64,000 bases of DNA from DATFDN01 sp963767645 (GTDB lineage: Bacteria > Pseudomonadota > Alphaproteobacteria > Acetobacterales > Acetobacteraceae). The stretch's first letter is position 1; the number at the start of each line of letters is the position of its first letter. Below are positions 19,268 through 28,335 of the stretch, piece by piece. The DNA lies in contig CAVYEW010000008.1 of NCBI GenBank assembly GCA_963767645.1, forward strand, positions 495,487 through 559,486, written 5' to 3'. A program made the translations under genes and the position numbers. The notes beneath the pieces are model-generated. The model did not search any database and was not told where the DNA came from. It worked only from the letters and a program-made list of their open reading frames with translations.

Positions 19268-20162
19268 CTTTTGGGGCAAGGACGCTCGTTCCTTCCTGGA
19301 GGACGCGGGCGCGGGCCTCGACAACGTGCGGATCGTCTGCGACGTGGACATGGGCGGGTGCAGCCCCGACGCCCTGGTCGAGCTCGGAGCGCCGAACAAC
19401 GGCCGTCTACGCCACCGGCCCGGTCTGCACGCCAAGGTTTACCTCTCGGACCGGGGCGTCATCGTCGGGTCCGCTAACGCCTCAGACAACGGCATCGGTT
19501 TCGGTCCGGCGGGCGCCAAGCTGATCGAGGCCGCAACGTATCATGCGCCCCGCACGTCCCTCTGGCAGGCAGCCGCGGACTGGTTTGAGGACCTCTATGA
19601 AGGCGCACTTCAGGTCGACGAGACCGCAATCGAGACAGCCCGCGCGCGCTTTGTTGGTCGCGGTACGTATGTGCCCCCGCGACCGGGGCGACCCGGCTCT
19701 CTGCTCGACATGATACGCCTGACTCCGGAGCGCTTCGACAGCGTGGGCTTCGTGGTGGCCAGCGCCCAGTCCAGCAAGCGGGAGCGGACGGCCGCTCGCC
19801 GGGAGGCGCAGCGGGCGGGCGTTGCCACGAAGCAGACGCTCGACGCCATCCCGGAGGAAGGTATGTTCGTCGGCTGGTCGCCGCCCGACGTCCTGCGCTG
19901 GCCGGCGACGTTCCTCGAGCTCTGGATGCCGAGAGACTCCCTGCGCATCTATCCCCGCACCGTCCGAGTGCTGGATCCCAAGGCCGGCAACGTCTTCTCC
20001 GTCCGCGACGCTCGCGCGGTCCGGCAGATGTTCCCTGCCGATGCACCGCCCTTCGCCAGTGCCCAGCGTCACGACGCGGAACTTGTCCGACGGCTTCGCG
20101 ACGAGGGTGGAGGCCTATACCCGACCGCCCGCCACCTAGCTGAGGCGCTGTCAAGGCTTTAG
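19268..20162 (+). CDS. PLD-like (HKD) nuclease/phosphodiesterase family protein, 5'-truncated by IS6
   Basis: The motif HAKVYLSDRGVIVGSANASD is the HxK(x4)D(x6)GSxN signature of the phospholipase D superfamily. Only one HKD motif is visible; many nuclease-type members dimerise to build the site. The frame can be read from ATG 19257 (inside the IS end), so the original N-terminus has been lost and the present first residues (MPFWGKDA...) come from the junction. The C-terminal 150 residues are not assigned. Such proteins occur as restriction-type nucleases or toxin/defence parts. Activity after truncation is uncertain. Confidence 0.65.
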
Positions 20163-20278
20163 TGGTTCATCCGGCAAGTTATGCGGCTTTGGGCAGGAGC
20201 GCGATGCCGGGTTGGCGGTTATGTCAGCACTCGTGCCAGCAAGTATAGCCAGTGCGCTCGAACGAGCGGCGGCATCGA

Positions 20279-21097
20279 TCAGGCCGCCTCCAGGATGGCC
20301 AGCACGGTCACGGTCCGGCGAAGGAAGAGCAGTCTACGGCGGGCGGCGGGGAGGCGTTGGTTACGGCGGGAACGGGGGCGGAGGAAGTTGCGGAGCTCGT
20401 CGTGGCCTCGACAGAACCGGGCGGCCGATCTGGGGCACTTGAAGCCGCGCATGGGCCGGTATCGGCCTTTCAAGCCCCGGTGGTCCTGTTCCAGCCTGTG
20501 GTTCAAGTAGCGGCTGGTCCGGTGCCGCACCCCTCTGCCCAGCTCGGTGCGGATCGCGCGGGGGTAGCTGTCGTGGCCGTCGGTCGTGACCCGGTCAGGC
20601 ATGAGGCCGGTCACCGCCTTGGCCGAGCCAAAGAATGCCTTCGCCGCCCTCATGTCGCGGCGCTCGCTGAACAGCACGTCCACGAGCGCGCCCGTGCTGT
20701 CGATGGCGCGATAGACATAGCACCAGCGCCCGTCCACCTTCAGGTATGTTTCATCTACGTACCAGCTGCCGCCGACTTTGGCGCGCCGCTTGCGCCGCAA
20801 CTCCTCGGCCAGAGCAGGGGTGAGCTTGGCCTCCCACTCACGGACGGCCTCGTGGCTGAACACCATGCCGCGCACGGCAAACATCTCGGGCAGGTCGCGC
20901 AGGGAGAGCTTGTAGCGCAGCCGCCAGAGCACCACGAGGGCGATGACGTCGAAGGGATACTGCGCCCGGTTCAGGACCGTGCCCGTGCGCTCGTTCAACT
21001 GCTTCCCGCACTGGCGGCAGCGGAACCTGTGGTAGCCCTGCGCGGTGCGCTCGGGCCGCTCCGTTACGGCCTCTGAGCCGCACCCGATGCACCGCAT
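20279..21097 (-). CDS. IS6-like transposase with N-terminal zinc ribbon
   Basis: 272 residues. The N-terminal CIGCGS...CRQCGKQ zinc ribbon is followed by RYKLSLRDLPEMFAVRGMVF, the catalytic SWYVDETYLKVDGRWCYVYR, VTTDGHDSYPRAI and LNHRLEQDHRGLKGRYRPMR. The DDE arrangement places it near IS6/IS240. I could not identify convincing inverted repeats around it, so the element edges are left open. The gene itself is intact. Confidence 0.8.
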   Translation of the reverse strand: MRCIGCGSEAVTERPERTAQGYHRFRCRQCGKQLNERTGTVLNRAQYPFDVIALVVLWRLRYKLSLRDLPEMFAVRGMVFSHEAVREWEAKLTPALAEELRRKRRAKVGGSWYVDETYLKVDGRWCYVYRAIDSTGALVDVLFSERRDMRAAKAFFGSAKAVTGLMPDRVTTDGHDSYPRAIRTELGRGVRHRTSRYLNHRLEQDHRGLKGRYRPMRGFKCPRSAARFCRGHDELRNFLRPRSRRNQRLPAARRRLLFLRRTVTVLAILEAA

Positions 21098-21222
21098 CCC
21101 CGTCCCCTTGCCAACAAGGGGTGGCCCTATACCCAGGCCAGTTCACCGTGCCCAGGCGCGTTGGCGCGAGCGCTGACGTAACCCATAGCCTTAGCAAGGC
21201 CGATCCGCCGAGCACGCGACCA

Positions 21223-23526
21223 TCAGCCGCGCTCGACCTCGGTGTCGGCGCTCCCCGGCAGCGGGCCTGGACAGAGAAAGGCGTCTATGACGTTCTTCAT
21301 AATACGCGAGATGTCATTGTTAAAGCCGCAGCACGGCAGCGCGCTCGCCCAGGCGATAGAGCTGGCGGAGAATACCGCACCGTTGCGCGGCGTAGTGAAG
21401 AACACGATATCGGCCCGTACCAGCGGGTGCTGCGTCCCCCCCATTCCGGGATGCATGAAATATATGTCCTCCTGCACCAGCGGATAAGTGTCGGGGAACA
21501 GCTCGGACGTGGCGAGAACGAGCGCATGCGGCGGGGTACCGAGCGTGAGATCGTAACGGTCGATTTCCAGGCCCGCTGCGCCGCCGCGGGCGAGACCGAA
21601 GTCGCCGAACATCTCGCCGGGCACGCCCTCGAAGATCCATGACGCCCGGAGATGATAGCTGTCCGGCATGCGGCGAAATGGCACCGAGACGTCCATTCCC
21701 TCGGAGGTAAAACCGGTGCCGACCAGCTTCTGCGGAGCGCGGTTGCGATGCCGCCATAACCCGCTGCGCTCGCCGGTGCAGGCTAGGTAATGCTCGCCCG
21801 GCCGCGCTTGCCAGGCGCGCGATCCCGCCTCCAGCTTGCGCACTTCCATCACCCAAGGCTCGTCGTCGCGAAAGCCCACAACCCAGTAGTAGCCATTGCC
21901 CGAGAGATACGTCAGCCGACCGCCGCCGGCCAGGTAGTCCTCAACGGCATCCAGCATCCGCTCCGAGGCGTACTCGCAATGCGTGCCATTGATCACCACG
22001 CGATAGGGAGCAAGTGCGGACACGCCCTCTCGGTGCAAATCCTCATCGGTCAGCACGTCGTACTCGTACCCGTAATGCTCAAGCCAGGCGACAATCGACA
22101 GATCGGCGGGAAATTGCCAGACCGTACCGATTCCAGGCATGCGGTATTTTGGACGCATATTGGCGATTGGCCGTAGATACGAGCTATAGCATACGCCGGC
22201 GCCGTCGCTGTGGTGATCGTACGTCGAGAAACCGAAAGCAACGTCGTTGCGATAGATCTCAACGTCAACATCGCTTAACACCGAGGTCACGGCCGTGATC
22301 GCCTGGCCCGCATCCGCCTCGAAGGCGAGCTGCGAATTGGCGTAGGCGAGGTAGCTTGCGGTGGGAATCAGCAGGCACAGCGCCGCTTGTGGCCTTTTCG
22401 GCCTGACAAAGAACGGCAGGTACTCCTCGGCTTCTCCGGCGGTCAGCTTGATCCCGTATACGCCGCTGCGCAGCCCTTCCGGGACGGGGTATTCCAAGGT
22501 GGGTGTCCAACGGCAGTCTGTCAGCGCGTCCGCATGGAACTCGATCCCGCCGTACTCGTCTGGTGCCAGCCGGAAGCAATCGTTGCGGCCCTTCCAGTTC
22601 CACCCGGTCTGCCCGCGCACCGGACGGTTCACCCCGATCGCATGCAACGCGTACGGGCCACTGTCGACCACCGTGTCACCAATGCCGCTATCGGTGTAGC
22701 CGATCGTCGGATCCCAGCGCGCAAGTAGGCCATCGGCGGCCGGCGGTCCGCCTGTTCGGATCGCGTCGAGTTCGGTCGGCTCGAGCACGCGGTCATGCAG
22801 CCCGCATCGATCGATCTTGCCGTGCCAGCAGTGAGTGACGAAGGAGCCGCGCTCCGGATTGCAATTGCCCGCTCCGGCGATCAGGAACTCAATGTCGGAT
22901 TCACTGCTGGGCCGCACGCGTAGCGTTGCGGCGACATGGCTTGCGTAATCGTAGGGCACAAGCTTTGATAAGAGGCTATTATAACGGTTAATTACTGCTT
23001 CCTGGTACAGCCGCGCACGGCCGGTAGCAGGGTCGAAGCTGGCAGCGACGAAATACCAAACCTGCGCGACCAGCGGCGCCTCCGCCACGATCTCGTCCAT
23101 GCGCGTGCCATCACCCACCCGCAACAGGAGGCGTCCGGAGTCGTCGATGCCGAGAAGATAGCCTTTCCTCCGATCGGCGGCCCAGCGGGAGAGGATCGCT
23201 TGCGGTGCCCCGGAGGGCATGGTCGGAAAAATGAAGCTGTGCAGCGTGAACGCGCCTTTGGGCGCGAGCCTCCCGAAGGCGTCGGGCACGCGCAGAAAAC
23301 TGCCTTTCTGCACGAATTGCCGTGTCACCGGCCAGTCACGGTTGATCGTCGCATCGACCGGTGTTTCTATAAAGCCGGGTCCGTCTGGATGCTCGTCGCC
23401 GTGCACTAGGCGCACAAGTTGCACTCGCACGCTGCCTGTGGCCTCGGCACTGATCATGCAGCGGATCGTCTCACCGGGCCGCACGCTCAGCCGGTCCGAA
23501 TAGCCAAAGATCGTGACCTTTGCCAT
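21223..23526 (-). CDS. dmfA2: N,N-dimethylformamidase large (beta) subunit
   Basis: 767 residues, the usual size of the DMFase large subunit (EC 3.5.1.56; hydrolyses dimethylformamide to dimethylamine and formate). A concanavalin/LamG-like beta domain at about 90-245 (GAFTLHSFIF, GKIDRCGLHDRVL) precedes the catalytic domain from about 340. From memory of the Paracoccus enzyme, iron is held by two Tyr and one Glu; by position the candidates here are Tyr395 (SYLAYANSQ), Tyr436 (FGFSTYDHHSDG) and Glu518 (NGTHCEYASE). The start ATG follows the dmfA1 stop by three bases. Intact despite the many frameshifts nearby, suggesting function is kept. Confidence 0.9.
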   Translation of the reverse strand: MAKVTIFGYSDRLSVRPGETIRCMISAEATGSVRVQLVRLVHGDEHPDGPGFIETPVDATINRDWPVTRQFVQKGSFLRVPDAFGRLAPKGAFTLHSFIFPTMPSGAPQAILSRWAADRRKGYLLGIDDSGRLLLRVGDGTRMDEIVAEAPLVAQVWYFVAASFDPATGRARLYQEAVINRYNSLLSKLVPYDYASHVAATLRVRPSSESDIEFLIAGAGNCNPERGSFVTHCWHGKIDRCGLHDRVLEPTELDAIRTGGPPAADGLLARWDPTIGYTDSGIGDTVVDSGPYALHAIGVNRPVRGQTGWNWKGRNDCFRLAPDEYGGIEFHADALTDCRWTPTLEYPVPEGLRSGVYGIKLTAGEAEEYLPFFVRPKRPQAALCLLIPTASYLAYANSQLAFEADAGQAITAVTSVLSDVDVEIYRNDVAFGFSTYDHHSDGAGVCYSSYLRPIANMRPKYRMPGIGTVWQFPADLSIVAWLEHYGYEYDVLTDEDLHREGVSALAPYRVVINGTHCEYASERMLDAVEDYLAGGGRLTYLSGNGYYWVVGFRDDEPWVMEVRKLEAGSRAWQARPGEHYLACTGERSGLWRHRNRAPQKLVGTGFTSEGMDVSVPFRRMPDSYHLRASWIFEGVPGEMFGDFGLARGGAAGLEIDRYDLTLGTPPHALVLATSELFPDTYPLVQEDIYFMHPGMGGTQHPLVRADIVFFTTPRNGAVFSASSIAWASALPCCGFNNDISRIMKNVIDAFLCPGPLPGSADTEVERG

Positions 23527-23529
23527 TGC

Positions 23530-23895
23530 TCAGGACTCCATCAAATCCTGCACGCGGCGAAGAAAGACGGCGTGTTGCGCCGCGTTTTCAGTCGGATAGC
23601 TTCGGTCATCCACCACCCGGGGCGGCACGCTGCGGCGGCCGGAGAGCGCGACGATGCGGTATTCGGCGAAGGGCCTAACCGCCAGAATGGCGTATTTGTT
23701 TGCCACCGCCGCGCGGCGGAAGTAGTTAAGCAAGCGCTCGAGCGCGTCACTATGCGGTCCCGGTGGGTTGACACGGTACGCTTCGATCAGTTCATCCGAG
23801 ACCAGCGCGCGCAGCCGCATCCGCAACGCGGCATCGAAACGGCGCATCACGATCACCTGCTTGTCGCGTAGGGTGGCGGCTTCTTCGGCCATCAT
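23530..23895 (-). CDS. dmfA1: N,N-dimethylformamidase small (alpha) subunit
   Basis: 121 residues, close to the ~130-residue small subunit of DMFase, which packs against the large subunit. Recognised by size, by its position directly 5' of dmfA2 with a 3-base gap, and by the sequence (LSDELIEAYRVN-like VSDELIEAYRVNPPGPHSDA and AILAVRPFAEYRIVALSGRR). AGAAAGGA lies just upstream of ATG 23895; ATG 23892 is an alternative start. It is transcribed away from the amine oxidase gene, so the 390-base gap to 24287 should hold divergent promoters. Confidence 0.88.
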   Translation of the reverse strand: MMAEEAATLRDKQVIVMRRFDAALRMRLRALVSDELIEAYRVNPPGPHSDALERLLNYFRRAAVANKYAILAVRPFAEYRIVALSGRRSVPPRVVDDRSYPTENAAQHAVFLRRVQDLMES

Positions 23896-24286
23896 ATTCC
23901 TTTCTATCGCGGTGTTGCCCGTGCGGCGGATGGCGTTGGTGTCCTCGCGAGCGCCGATTCATGGGGAATACCGAAGCAGCTAGCCTCGGTAAACAAGACC
24001 GTGTCCAGCATAATGGCGCCGATCAGCAGCGATGCTTCACTTTCCTCCCGTTTTCGAAAGTATCAGCCCCGTAGCGGTGGCACGGCGATCGTTAGCACTT
24101 TTGCAGCCGGGCGGCATCTAGGCCAAATCTGAGCACATCCGTGCAAGAGCGGGAGGGGCGCACTTGCACCGGGCTGTGTCAAGTCCCTATAGTGTGTCAG
24201 GTTCCTGTAGAAGGGGAGAAGGCACGCCACGCAGCACGGGATTTATGCTTGCTGCTCAGTTGCCCGCCTTCAGGAGTTCGCAATTC
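23896..24286. promoter_or_regulatory. Divergent regulatory region between dmfA1 and the amine oxidase, with repeated motifs
   Basis: Two features stand out. An inverted repeat GTGCAAG (24141-24147) / CTTGCAC (24163-24169) lies near the middle. Two direct 16-mers follow, TGTCAAGTCCCTATAG (24177-24192) and TGTCAGGTTCCTGTAG (24195-24210), offset by 18 bases and ending 76 bases before the amine oxidase start. They look like operator half-sites for a regulator. No regulator gene is adjacent. The sequence before 24140 is less GC-rich than its surroundings. Confidence 0.45.
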
Positions 24287-26248
24287 ATGGATGTTCGTGT
24301 CGAGCACACTGTCTTCGGGACGCCTTCAGGGCCGCCAAGCCACCCGCTTGATCCGCTTACGGCTATTGAGCTCTTGCATGTGACTTCGATTATCCAGGCG
24401 CACTTCGGCTGGGGTGCGGATCTGCGAGTAGAGACCATCGATCTCGATGAGCCGGCCAAGAATGTGGTGCGCGGCTACGCACCCGGAGCGGAAATGCCGC
24501 GGATTGCCCGTTTCAATATCTATCGCCGCGGCGTCATGGGCGTTTGGCAGGGCAAGGTCGATCTGCGTAGCGGCAGCGTGACCGACAAAATTTTCCGCGA
24601 GAGTGCGCGAGCTATGGTTGCGGTGGAGGAAGTGCTGCTGATCGAGAAGATGGTCAAGGCCGACTTGCGCTTTCAGGAGGCACTGCGCCGTCGCAGGCTG
24701 CTCGACGAGCTCGAGTTCATATGCATCGATCCGTGGACGATCGGCGATTTTGGGTTCCAGGCGGAGAAGGGTCGGCGGCTACTCAACTGTTTCGTATGGA
24801 TGCGCACCTTCCCGCTCGACAATTTTTATGCCCATCCGGTCGAGGGGCTCCACGCCATGGTCGACCTCGACACGATCGAGGTGGTCAAGATCGATGACCA
24901 TTTCGAGGAGAACGGCGACTACATCCCGGTGCCGCGGAAGCCGCTGAACTACGACCGCGACGTGCTTACGAAGTTCCGCCCACCATCCGCACAGCTCGAT
25001 GTGGTGCAGCCGAAGGGAGTGGGGTTTCGCATCGAGGGCCACAAGATCCTCTGGGAGAATTGGGATCTGCGCGTCGGCTTTAACGGCCGTGAAGGGTTGG
25101 TGCTATATGAGGTTGGGTATACGCAAAGGGATTTGCGGCGGCCGATCCTGTATCGCGCCTCCATTGCTGAGATGGTCGTACCGTACGGCACGCCTGAGCG
25201 TAGCCATTTTCGCAAGAACGTATTCGACAGTGGGGAGATCGGGTTCGGCCGCATGGCGAACTCGCTGACCTTGGGCTGCGACTGCCTCGGTGTCGTCCAT
25301 TATCTTGACGCAGTCGTACCGGATCTGTTCGGTGCTGCGCGCACCATTGACAACGCCATATGCGTGCATGAGGAGGATAACGGCCTTTCCTGGAAGCATT
25401 TCGACGTGCGCAGCGGCCGCACCGAAGTGCGCCGGGCGCGCAAGCTGGTGATCTCCTCCATCTCGACTATTGGCAACTACGAGTATGCCTCCTACTGGTA
25501 CCTGCATCAGGATGGACGCATCGAATACGAGATGAAGGCCACCGGGATCATCAACACGGCGGCGTGCCATCCCGGGCAGCCCGGCAAGTTCGACAACGAG
25601 GTCGCGCCCGGGATTGTCGGTCACATTCACCAGCACGTGTTTTGCGCCCGGCTGGACATGGAGGTCGACGGCCCCACCAACACCGTGCTGGAAGTAGACA
25701 CCGAGGTGCCGCCGGCTGGCCCGGAAAACCCGTATGGCAACGCCTTCTATCAGGTGGAGCGGCCGCTGGCGCGAGAGCAGGAAGCGCGGCGCGACGTGGA
25801 TTTCTCGCGCATGCGCTACTGGAAGATCATTAATCCTCAGAAGAGGAATTGGGTCGGCAAGCCCACCGGTTACAAGCTGGAGGTGGACTCGCCGGTTCGA
25901 CCCTTCACCCATCCGGACAGCCCGTCCGGCCGGCGCGGACGGTTCATCCAGCACCAGCTCTGGGTCACCGCCTATGATCCAAAGGAGCGCTTTCCGGCCG
26001 GCGAGTTCGTCAATCAGTCAAATGGCAGTGGCGGGCTTGAAACCTGGATAGCCGCGAACCGCTCGATCGAGAACACTGATATCGTGCTATGGCACAGCTT
26101 CGGTCTGCACCATCTACCACGGCCGGAGGACCATCCGGTGCAGCCGTGCATTTCCTGTGGGTTCACGCTGATGCCGTCAGGGTTCTTCGACCAGAACCCG
26201 GTTATTGACCTGCCGCCGAGCAAGAACGGGGCAAGCTGCTGTGCCTAG
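24287..26248 (+). CDS. Copper-containing primary-amine oxidase
   Basis: 653 residues from ATG 24287 (CAGGAG at 24271-24276). Oxidises primary amines to aldehyde, ammonia and H2O2 using copper and topaquinone. Active-site features: the TPQ precursor Tyr398 in GNYEY, catalytic base Asp314 in NVFDSGEIG, copper ligands His448 and His450 in HIHQHVF, and the third His near 609 in GLHHLPRPED. No signal peptide is seen, as in cytoplasmic Arthrobacter-type enzymes. It is divergent from dmfA1A2 and followed by a symporter. It could use methylamine derived from dimethylformamide, but dimethylamine itself is not a normal substrate of this family. Confidence 0.92.
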   Translation: MDVRVEHTVFGTPSGPPSHPLDPLTAIELLHVTSIIQAHFGWGADLRVETIDLDEPAKNVVRGYAPGAEMPRIARFNIYRRGVMGVWQGKVDLRSGSVTDKIFRESARAMVAVEEVLLIEKMVKADLRFQEALRRRRLLDELEFICIDPWTIGDFGFQAEKGRRLLNCFVWMRTFPLDNFYAHPVEGLHAMVDLDTIEVVKIDDHFEENGDYIPVPRKPLNYDRDVLTKFRPPSAQLDVVQPKGVGFRIEGHKILWENWDLRVGFNGREGLVLYEVGYTQRDLRRPILYRASIAEMVVPYGTPERSHFRKNVFDSGEIGFGRMANSLTLGCDCLGVVHYLDAVVPDLFGAARTIDNAICVHEEDNGLSWKHFDVRSGRTEVRRARKLVISSISTIGNYEYASYWYLHQDGRIEYEMKATGIINTAACHPGQPGKFDNEVAPGIVGHIHQHVFCARLDMEVDGPTNTVLEVDTEVPPAGPENPYGNAFYQVERPLAREQEARRDVDFSRMRYWKIINPQKRNWVGKPTGYKLEVDSPVRPFTHPDSPSGRRGRFIQHQLWVTAYDPKERFPAGEFVNQSNGSGGLETWIAANRSIENTDIVLWHSFGLHHLPRPEDHPVQPCISCGFTLMPSGFFDQNPVIDLPPSKNGASCCA

Positions 26249-26500
26249 ACGTCGACTAGAGCCTTTTTCTGAGATTACTACCCCAGTCCACGGGTTACTC
26301 CGGCATCGGACGTCGGGGGCATCCGGGCCGTTGATCTTGAAGGGAGGTAATGATGCAAAACGCGTCCGATTGCCTCGCTCTTCGGCTAGATGCCATGCTA
26401 GGCAGCACGGGCACGGCGGATATATGTTCGGTGGATGTATGCCCGTTTCGTAGTTGCATGTTCGCGCGCGACTGCGATGCTCGTCCGGTTAACGCTCGGG

Positions 26501-26722
26501 ATGGCGATCATGTCTGGTGCGAGGCGGATTGTGGCGCTCTGGTTCATCGCGGATATCGTGCTCGCATTGCTGCCGCCGTTGTATTGGGTAGCGAGCGGCC
26601 CGTCCCCGACCGTTCTCGGCCTGCCGCTGTCCATGGCGTATTTCCTGCTGATTGCAGTTTTCATCTCCGCGAGCATTGTTGTGGCCTTCATAGTGGAACG
26701 GCGAGAGGGCGGCCCGAGCTGA
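26501..26722 (+). CDS. Small two-helix membrane protein (DUF3311-like), symporter accessory
   Basis: About 70 residues with two hydrophobic helices (VALWFIADIVLALLPPLYWV and MAYFLLIAVFISASIVVAFI) joined by a TVLGLPL turn, the pattern of the DUF3311-type proteins found upstream of SSS transporters. It ends 37 bases before the symporter. The start is uncertain: ATG 26501 or 26510 are likely. A good ribosome-binding site (GGGAGG, 26342-26347) followed by ATG 26350 opens a different frame, so an upstream frameshift is possible. Confidence 0.5.
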   Translation: MAIMSGARRIVALWFIADIVLALLPPLYWVASGPSPTVLGLPLSMAYFLLIAVFISASIVVAFIVERREGGPS

Positions 26723-26759
26723 TCACCCGGGGGTTGGTTCGTCGCCGGAGAATGCAGCC

Positions 26760-28281
26760 ATGATCGTCACGTTCGGCTTAAATGTTCTGTTTTTTGGTTT
26801 GGTGATCTGCATTTTGCAGCGGGCCCATATCGCCGACCGAACGTTCACGGACTATGCCGTCGGTGGCCGTTCGTTTGGCGGTTTTTACCAAGCGATGTCG
26901 TTCCTCAACACTTGGTATCCTGGCGTAACTTTCGTCGCCTTCGCGGGGCTGGCGGCAGGAAGTGGCGTGCTGGCGTTCTATCCGCTGACCTATAGCGCGC
27001 TAACCGTGGTGTTAATGTATCTGATCTCACGACGCTTTTGGGTCTGGGGCAACCGCTTTGACCTGCGTACACAGCCCGATCTTTTCGCGCTGCGCTATGG
27101 CTCACGTCACATCCGTACTATCGCCGCGGTGATCGGGGTTCTGTCCGGATTTCCCTGGCTTGTGCTTGGAATGCAGGCGCTCGGCGCGCTGTTTCGCTTC
27201 ATGTCCCTCGGAACGGTCAGCTTCGCCACAGCCGTCATCATCGGCGTCGCGGTTATGACAGTGCGGCAGTTCTGGACTGTCCGAATGGGCATGCGCGGTG
27301 TGGTGATCTCCGACATGGTGCAGGGGGTTGTGGCTTATATCGGCGGCACGGTCCTTATTGCCGGTCTGATCGTCTGGTTGGTCGCGTCGCGCGGGGTGAC
27401 GTTCTCCTCGCTCGCCCCGCGGTTCTTCGAGATTCCCGGGCTTGGCTCGAAGCAGGGACCGCTCTATCTGTTCGCGCTAATGTTCACCGGCATGCTCGGC
27501 GGATGGTGTTGGCCGGCTATTTTTGTGCGGCTCTACACGGCCGACGGCGTGCGCAGCTTGAAGGAGTCAGCGGCGATCGGCGTGCCGCTGGCGTCGCTGT
27601 TCTATGCCGCGCTGGTGATCCTGGCGATGCTTGCCTCGGCCCTGCCGGAGGTGGCGAAGAGCCCCAACGACGTCTGGTTCGTGCTGAGCCAGCAGGCAGG
27701 CGGGACCGTACTGCTGGGGCTTGCTGGCGTCATCGGTACTGGCTGCCTCAATGGGCAATATCGACGGCGCCATCCAGGCCACGGGGGCTCAGATCGCTAA
27801 TGATATTGTCGGTAACTACTGGGTGCTGCCGCACGGACGGATGGTGCTGGTCGCGAAAGTCGGCATGGTGGTGATCACGTTACTGGCGGCTTGGCTCTCC
27901 TGTTTGGACCTGCCACAACTCTTTACTCTCGCTGTACTTTCTTATCAGGGCATCATTCAGCTCGCCGTGCCGCAATTCCTGGGCCTTGCGTGGAAGCGCG
28001 GCAACAAGGTTGGGGCGATCGGCGGCATGGGGGGCGGGTTCATCGTCGCCGTGCTGCTGGAGATGCGCTATCCCGGCTCGCTGCCCTGGGCCTACGGGCT
28101 GACCTCGGGCGTTGTAGCCCTGGCGGTGAACCTGCTCATTTACGTAGCGGCCGCCTATGCCATTCCGCAATCAGCCGCGGAGCGCCGAAGGCTGGACGGC
28201 ATCTTCGCATTGGTGGAAGGCCAGGCGCCGGATCCGGTGTTTGACAGCGAAGCGATGCAAGGTGCCCGCCCGAGCTTCTGA
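26760..28281 (+). pseudogene. Sodium:solute symporter (SSS family), single frameshift
   Basis: Multi-helix transporter of about 505 residues when the two frames are joined. The first frame (26760 to about 27738) has the SSS core DYAVGGRSFGGFYQAMSFLN and NRFDLRTQPDLFALRYGSR; the second (about 27736-28281) has LAASMGNIDGAIQATGAQIA, the conserved TM segment, and the last helices. A single-base indel between about 27733 and 27742 separates them. GGAGA lies upstream of ATG 26760. Its position between an amine oxidase and an amidase suggests uptake of an amide, amine or related solute driven by Na+. Function depends on whether the indel is real. Confidence 0.78.
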
Positions 28282-28335
28282 CGACGAGCGAGACGTTCCG
28301 AGGCATGATCCTCCACCGCAATAAGGCCGTCGCAT

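Noticed and set aside
18432..19275. Target-site duplication around the IS6 element
   Set aside because: The 8-mers on the two sides differ at most positions, so no duplication is claimed.
20163..21222. Inverted repeats defining a second IS6-like element around 20279-21097
   Set aside because: No pair of flanking sequences matched convincingly when compared inverted; only the gene is reported.
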